A stretch of 8,249 bases of DNA from Bacteroidales bacterium (GTDB lineage: Bacteria > Bacteroidota > Bacteroidia > Bacteroidales > UBA4181). The DNA is taken from positions 1 through 8,249 of the forward strand of contig JAIRLS010000332.1 of the NCBI GenBank assembly GCA_031259205.1, read 5' to 3'. Both the position numbers and the translations under genes were made by a program. A model generated the notes under the pieces. That model saw only the letters and a list, made by a program, of their open reading frames with translations, did no database searches and was not told the DNA's origin. Numbering within the stretch: position 1 is the stretch's first letter; every line of letters begins with the position of its first letter. Positions 4,574 through 8,249 of this stretch are shown here, in pieces.

Positions 4574-7500
4574 ATGCCTCGTATTATCAAACTATGTATT
4601 ATTGCAGCATCCGTATGGGGATGTTCGCAACAGACCGATTTTTCGGCTGTCGAACGCGGGTTCGTCACTCCGCCGGACAGCATTCGCATCGGCGTTTACT
4701 GGTACTGGATCAACGACAATATCTCGAAAGAAGGCGTCGTGAAAGACCTCCATGCCATGAAACAGGCCGGCATCACCCGCGCTTCCATCGGCAGCGATAT
4801 TTTCAGCGGAAATTTTCCCTTAGGCAAAGTGAAAGTATTGAGCGACGAATGGTACGACATATTACACACCGCGATGAAAACCGCCGGCGAACTGGACATC
4901 CACATCGGATTATTCAATTGCCCCGGCTGGAGCCAGTCGGGAGGGCCGTGGGTTAAACCCGAAGAGGCCATGCGTTATCTGGCGTTCTCCGAAACGCGAG
5001 TCGCAGGGCCGGCAAAGGTCTCGCTGAAACTGCCGCAACCCAAAGATTTCTTTCAGGATGTGAAAGTGATCGCCATCCCTGTCGCCAACCATTACATGGA
5101 GCGACTTTCCGACACGTCCGGCGCCCGTATTGCCCTGTCCGATGCGGGAATGAAAGCACAACCGGCGCAACATCCTGCGAAATATATACTTCCGGAAGGA
5201 GAGTCATCCATAAGCATCGTTCTTTCTAAGGAGCAGACCGCCCGTTCGCTGTTGATACACCCTGCCGGCGTATTTTACGCAGAGGTGGAAATTCAGGCAA
5301 AAGAGGGCGACGCCTTCCGTACGGTAAAACAGTTCAAAGCCAATCGCACCAATCTTGCCCTCAATGTAGGCTTTGAGCCGCTGGCGCCGGTGGCAGTCAC
5401 TTTTCCCGAAACACGTTCGAACGAATACCGCATCATCTTCCGCAAAGCAAGAAAAGGCAGCGCCATACAGGATCTGAACCTGTCGGCTACTCCGATCGTG
5501 GAACGTTATGCCGAAAAAACACTGGCCAAAATGTTTCCCGAACCCCTCCCCTACTGGCATGACTACCTGTGGGATAAACAGGCGGAACTGAAAGAGGTAC
5601 AACCCGCAACGCCTCAGCAAGTGCTGGATATTTCCCGGTATATGTCGGCAGACGGCCTTTTGACATGGGAAGTACCTGAAGGCGAATGGATCGTCATGCG
5701 CACCGGCATGGCGCTTACCAACGTTACCAACGCCCCCGCTTCTGAAGAAGGCAGGGGACTTGAAGTAGATAAAATGAGTAAAAAACACATAGAAGCGCAT
5801 TTCGACGGATTTCTCGGTAAGATTCTGGAACGGATTCCTGCCGAAGACCGCCGTTCCTTCAAAATCGTTGTTGAAGACAGTTATGAAACCGGAGGACAGA
5901 ATTTTACCGACGGGTTCATAGACGAGTTCAGTCAAAAATACGGATATGATCCGACGCTCTATCTGCCGGTTTTCGGTGGACACGTCATAGGCAGCCCCGA
6001 TTTGTCCGACCGCTTCCTGTGGGATGTTCGCCGGCTGGTAGCCGATAAGGTGTCCTACGATTATGTGGGCGGCCTGCGCGAAGTCAGCCATCGGCACGGT
6101 TTGACTACATGGCTGGAAAACTACGGACACTGGGGCTTCCCGGGCGAATTTCTGCAATATGGCGGCCAATCCGACGAAATAGGCGGTGAATTTTGGAGCG
6201 AAGGCTCACTGGGCGACATTGAAAACCGTGCCGCTTCGTCATGCGCTCATATCTACGGGAAAGGCAAAGTATGGTCGGAATCCTTCACCAGCGGCGGAAA
6301 CGCCTACGGCCGTTATCCCGCCTTAATGAAACGCCGCGGCGACTGGTCGTTTACCGAAGGCATCAACAGCACCCTCCTGCATCTTTATATTCAACAGCCC
6401 TACGACAACATCTATCCGGGCGTAGATGCAGGGTTCGGCAATGAGTTTAACCGGAAAAACACATGGTTCGGCCATATAGACCTGTTCACCACCTACCTCA
6501 AACGTTGCAATTTCATGTTACAGCAAGGCTTGAACGTTGCCGACGCAGCCTATTTTATCGGCGAGGACGCTCCGAAAATGACCGGCATTCGCGATCCGGA
6601 ACTCCCGAAAGGTTATTCCTTCGACTACATCAATGCCGAAGTCATCCTCCGTGACCTTTCGGTGAAAGACGGACAACTTGTCCTGCCGCACGGCACTTCC
6701 TACCGTATTCTGGTATTGCCCCCGCTGGAAACCATGACGCCCGAAGTACTGCAAAAAATCGAACAGTTAATCTCTGCCGGCGCGGTGGTGTTGGGAACGC
6801 CCCCAAACCGTTCGCCCAGTATGCAGGGCTATCCGGACGCCGACCGACAAGTGCGCGAAATGGCAGAGAAAATATGGGGCAACGATCCCTCCGTTCGACA
6901 GCGCAACTACGGAAAAGGCATGATATTGAACAGTATGACCATGGAAGAAGCGCTCGCTCTCATCAAAGTAATCCCCGACTTTGTGTCGGACAATGACGCC
7001 GTACTGTACAATCACCGCACCCTCGACGGAAAAGAAATCTATTTTTTGAGCAACCAAAGAGAACAACCCATCCATATTCGTGCGGAATTTCGCGTGAAAG
7101 GGCTACAACCCGAACTCTGGGACGCCGTTACCGGCGAAATCCGGCCGTTGCCGGCTTTTGAACAGACAGCGGAAACCACCATTATTCCCCTGCAATTGGA
7201 TGCCATTGGCAGCGCGCTGATCGTTTTCAGGCAAAAAGGCAGTCCTGCCGCAAAAGATATAGCCGCCAACTTCCCCGAACCGGAAATTATAGCAACCGTA
7301 AGCGCTCCCTATGAAGTCCTCTTCAAAACGGACACGACGAATCACACCGCCGTATTTACGGAATTGAAAGACTGGTCGCAGTCCGATGACAAACAAATAC
7401 GCTACTTCTCCGGAACAGCCGTTTATACCACGCAACTGTCCATCGACAACCTTCCGGAAAACAAAACGCTATACCTTGATTTGGGAAAAGTCGTCGCCAT

Positions 7501-7765
7501 GGCCAAAGTAAAAGTGAACGGCGCTTACGCCGGCGGCGCATGGACGTCGCCATACAGGGTAAACATAACAGAGCATCTCCGCCAAGGCGAAAATACATTG
7601 GAAATAGAGATCGCCAACACATGGAAAAACCGTCTGATAGGCGATATGCAACTGCCCGAAAAAGACCGGACAGTAAAAAGCCTGCACAGCGGATGGAAAG
7701 CCGACAGTCCGTTACAGGAATCGGGACTGCTGGGGCCGGTGAAAGTAATCGGTTTTGACTGGTAA
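4574..7765 (+). CDS. GH106-family alpha-L-rhamnosidase-like glycoside hydrolase, probable lipoprotein
   Basis: The 1063-residue product reads as glycoside hydrolase family 106, whose known members remove terminal alpha-L-rhamnose from pectic side chains and other rhamnosides by an inverting mechanism. The N-terminus (MPRIIKLCIIAASVWGC) is a short lipoprotein-like signal with C17 as likely lipidated residue, though W at -2 is unusual. The catalytic region opens with GVYWYWINDNISKEGVVKDL (40-59), a family hallmark, then NCPGWSQSGGPWVKPEEAM (115-133). Candidate catalytic residues are D435 and E438 (VVEDSYE) and E569 (WSESFTSGG); their spacing of about 131 fits the pairs described in characterised GH106 enzymes, from memory. 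A beta-sandwich, galactose-binding-like domain lies at about 910-1063 (YLDLGKVVAMAKVKVNG, NTLEIEIANTWKNR). The frame is intact and the length is normal. No susCD pair or other carbohydrate enzyme is in view. A terminator follows the stop within 27 bp. Exact substrate cannot be read. Confidence 0.9.
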   Translation: MPRIIKLCIIAASVWGCSQQTDFSAVERGFVTPPDSIRIGVYWYWINDNISKEGVVKDLHAMKQAGITRASIGSDIFSGNFPLGKVKVLSDEWYDILHTAMKTAGELDIHIGLFNCPGWSQSGGPWVKPEEAMRYLAFSETRVAGPAKVSLKLPQPKDFFQDVKVIAIPVANHYMERLSDTSGARIALSDAGMKAQPAQHPAKYILPEGESSISIVLSKEQTARSLLIHPAGVFYAEVEIQAKEGDAFRTVKQFKANRTNLALNVGFEPLAPVAVTFPETRSNEYRIIFRKARKGSAIQDLNLSATPIVERYAEKTLAKMFPEPLPYWHDYLWDKQAELKEVQPATPQQVLDISRYMSADGLLTWEVPEGEWIVMRTGMALTNVTNAPASEEGRGLEVDKMSKKHIEAHFDGFLGKILERIPAEDRRSFKIVVEDSYETGGQNFTDGFIDEFSQKYGYDPTLYLPVFGGHVIGSPDLSDRFLWDVRRLVADKVSYDYVGGLREVSHRHGLTTWLENYGHWGFPGEFLQYGGQSDEIGGEFWSEGSLGDIENRAASSCAHIYGKGKVWSESFTSGGNAYGRYPALMKRRGDWSFTEGINSTLLHLYIQQPYDNIYPGVDAGFGNEFNRKNTWFGHIDLFTTYLKRCNFMLQQGLNVADAAYFIGEDAPKMTGIRDPELPKGYSFDYINAEVILRDLSVKDGQLVLPHGTSYRILVLPPLETMTPEVLQKIEQLISAGAVVLGTPPNRSPSMQGYPDADRQVREMAEKIWGNDPSVRQRNYGKGMILNSMTMEEALALIKVIPDFVSDNDAVLYNHRTLDGKEIYFLSNQREQPIHIRAEFRVKGLQPELWDAVTGEIRPLPAFEQTAETTIIPLQLDAIGSALIVFRQKGSPAAKDIAANFPEPEIIATVSAPYEVLFKTDTTNHTAVFTELKDWSQSDDKQIRYFSGTAVYTTQLSIDNLPENKTLYLDLGKVVAMAKVKVNGAYAGGAWTSPYRVNITEHLRQGENTLEIEIANTWKNRLIGDMQLPEKDRTVKSLHSGWKADSPLQESGLLGPVKVIGFDW

Positions 7766-7791
7766 ACCCCATACCCTATCCATCTTTATCT

Positions 7792-7828
7792 AAAGAGGCT
7801 GTTTCAAAAGACGGGACAGCCTCTTTTT
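7792..7828 (+). terminator. Strong intrinsic terminator after the GH106 gene
   Basis: AAAGAGGCTGT (7792-7802) and ACAGCCTCTTT (7816-7826) form a perfect 11-bp stem that can extend inward through TTC/GGG pairs with wobbles, followed by a T run (7824-7828). The AGAGGCTGT...ACAGCCTCTTTTT form is a common terminator type in Bacteroidales. It ends the yjbQ-GH106 transcript, or any longer read-through from the ribosomal operon. Confidence 0.9.
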
Positions 7829-7829
7829 G

Positions 7830-7852
7830 TGCGCTTCTCCGGAAGGGGCGCA
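7830..7852. other. Hairpin with UCCG tetraloop next to the terminator
   Basis: TGCG (7830-7833) pairs with CGCA (7849-7852) and CTTC (7834-7837) with GAAG (7842-7845), with a GGG bulge on the 3' side. The loop is C(UCCG)G, a member of the stable UNCG tetraloop class. It starts one base after the terminator T run and has no T tract of its own. It may be a 3' processing or barrier structure, or be incidental. Confidence 0.4.
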
Positions 7853-7933
7853 AAAGGGATTTACACCGAGAAACGTTGGTTAATTTTTTTATTGAGGTGC
7901 TATGAAAAACAATTCTTCTGACCTCCAATATAG

Positions 7934-7965
7934 CGCGAATGCGCGAATGTACGAATGCGCGAATG
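7934..7965. repeat. Tandem octamer array CGCGAATG x4
   Basis: Four head-to-tail octamers, CGCGAATG (7934-7941), CGCGAATG (7942-7949), TACGAATG (7950-7957) and CGCGAATG (7958-7965). The third copy differs at two positions. The array runs directly into the palindrome at 7969-7987, so both may be parts of one dispersed intergenic element. Confidence 0.85.
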
Positions 7966-7968
7966 TAG

Positions 7969-7987
7969 AGACGCACGGCGTGCGTCT
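7969..7987. repeat. REP-like palindrome AGACGCAC-GGC-GTGCGTCT
   Basis: Perfect 8-bp arms (7969-7976 and 7980-7987) around a GGC loop. The GTAGAGACGC lead-in resembles palindromic intergenic elements seen repeatedly in bacterial genomes, including Bacteroidales. There is no T tract, so it is more likely a REP-type element than a terminator. No transposase is nearby. Confidence 0.65.
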
Positions 7988-8084
7988 AAAATCGTTTTGG
8001 AGAATGCGGAACGTCCTGAAAGGACTTTTAAGAGGAAAGGGAAGAAAGAGGGAAACAAAACACGGATGAAACACTCCACTGACC

Positions 8085-8120
8085 CATAGCGCCTCAAAAA
8101 AAGAATGAACCACGTATTGT
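8085..8120. repeat. Copy B of the dispersed block resembling the rpsL upstream region
   Basis: CATAGCGCCTC, seven A, GAATGAA, CCAC, G and TATTGT align with 569-606 at 30 of 36 positions with a 2-nt gap. As in copy A, a TTG (8117-8119) is followed after 19 nt by a TA-starting octamer (TACGCTTA, 8139-8146), but this matches the -7 consensus poorly. It may be a decayed or weak promoter region, or a mobile intergenic sequence. Confidence 0.45.
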
Positions 8121-8249
8121 CGAAATCAGGAAAAAGCATACGCTTAGAACGATTGAACAGCACGTACGATGTTTGCCCGGTCACGATAGCCATTGCAGGC
8201 ATGGCCACTGTCGGAGGATAATACCCATGCCCGTGGATACGCACCCGTG

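Larger units (their letters stand above)
7829..8249. other. Repeat-bearing noncoding stretch at the right end
   Basis: About 420 bp with no recognisable gene. It holds a small hairpin (7830-7852), an imperfect inverted repeat ATTGAGGT...ACCTCCAAT (7891-7929), an octamer tandem array (7934-7965), a REP-like palindrome (7969-7987), a five-pair hairpin with four T (8013-8029), and a block resembling the rpsL upstream region (8085-8120). Long frames here on the minus strand run through the repeats and are not credible. A GGAGG followed by ATG at 8227 near the right edge may mark a gene start, with only seven codons visible. Confidence 0.6.

Noticed and set aside
8013..8029. Hairpin GTCCT-GAA-AGGAC followed by four T
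   Set aside because: Only five base pairs with a three-base loop and a short T run, and no gene ends nearby that would need a terminator.
7902..8069. 55-codon + strand frame starting MKNNSSDLQYS
   Set aside because: It runs through the octamer array and the palindrome, so its sequence is dictated by repeats; the rest is low-complexity basic sequence.
7900..8249. Minus-strand frame open from the right edge (about 116 codons)
   Set aside because: It crosses the palindrome and the tandem array and competes with two other open minus-strand frames, which reflects purine-rich + strand composition. Its right-hand part (8100-8249) could in principle be the tail of a gene, but I recognise nothing in it.

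Overview
The window looks like chromosome of a member of the Bacteroidota, most likely order Bacteroidales. Four things point there: the S12, S7, S10 and EF-G sequences read as the Bacteroides-type versions; the order rpsL-rpsG-fusA-rpsJ has no tuf gene; the rpsL promoter is a clean match to the Bacteroidota TTG...TAnnTTTG consensus; and there is a large lipoprotein-type glycoside hydrolase of family GH106. I cannot name a genus.

Layout. Positions 1-102 are the C-terminal end of a gene that reads as the F1-ATPase delta subunit (atpH). Positions 103-677 carry no convincing protein gene. They hold a heptamer tandem repeat, a candidate structured RNA (about 180-373) ending in a terminator-like hairpin, a pair of TTGGCCAC boxes, and the promoter that drives the ribosomal operon (603-632). 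Positions 678-4073 hold the 'str' operon rpsL, rpsG, fusA and rpsJ, all on the + strand with 27-41 bp spacers. Positions 4110-4526 encode a YjbQ/UPF0047 protein. Positions 4574-7765 encode a 1063-residue exported alpha-L-rhamnosidase-like enzyme (GH106), followed by a strong intrinsic terminator. Positions 7829-8249 are mostly repeats: an octamer tandem array running into a REP-like palindrome, and a block resembling the sequence just upstream of the rpsL promoter.

How the genes work together. S12, S7, S10 and EF-G are one translation unit: decoding-centre and 30S head proteins plus the translocation GTPase. YjbQ and the rhamnosidase have no obvious link to translation and probably sit here because of gene-order changes. 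No susC/susD pair, regulator or other carbohydrate enzyme accompanies the rhamnosidase in view.

The main point of interest is that three usually conserved gene neighbourhoods appear interrupted within 8 kb: atpH is not followed by atpA, rpsL is not preceded by rpoC, and rpsJ is not followed by rplC. The long, repeat-bearing spacers lie at the two ends of the window, next to the interrupted blocks. The candidate RNA in the first spacer is the best place to look for something undescribed, but the evidence for it is structural pairing read by eye only.
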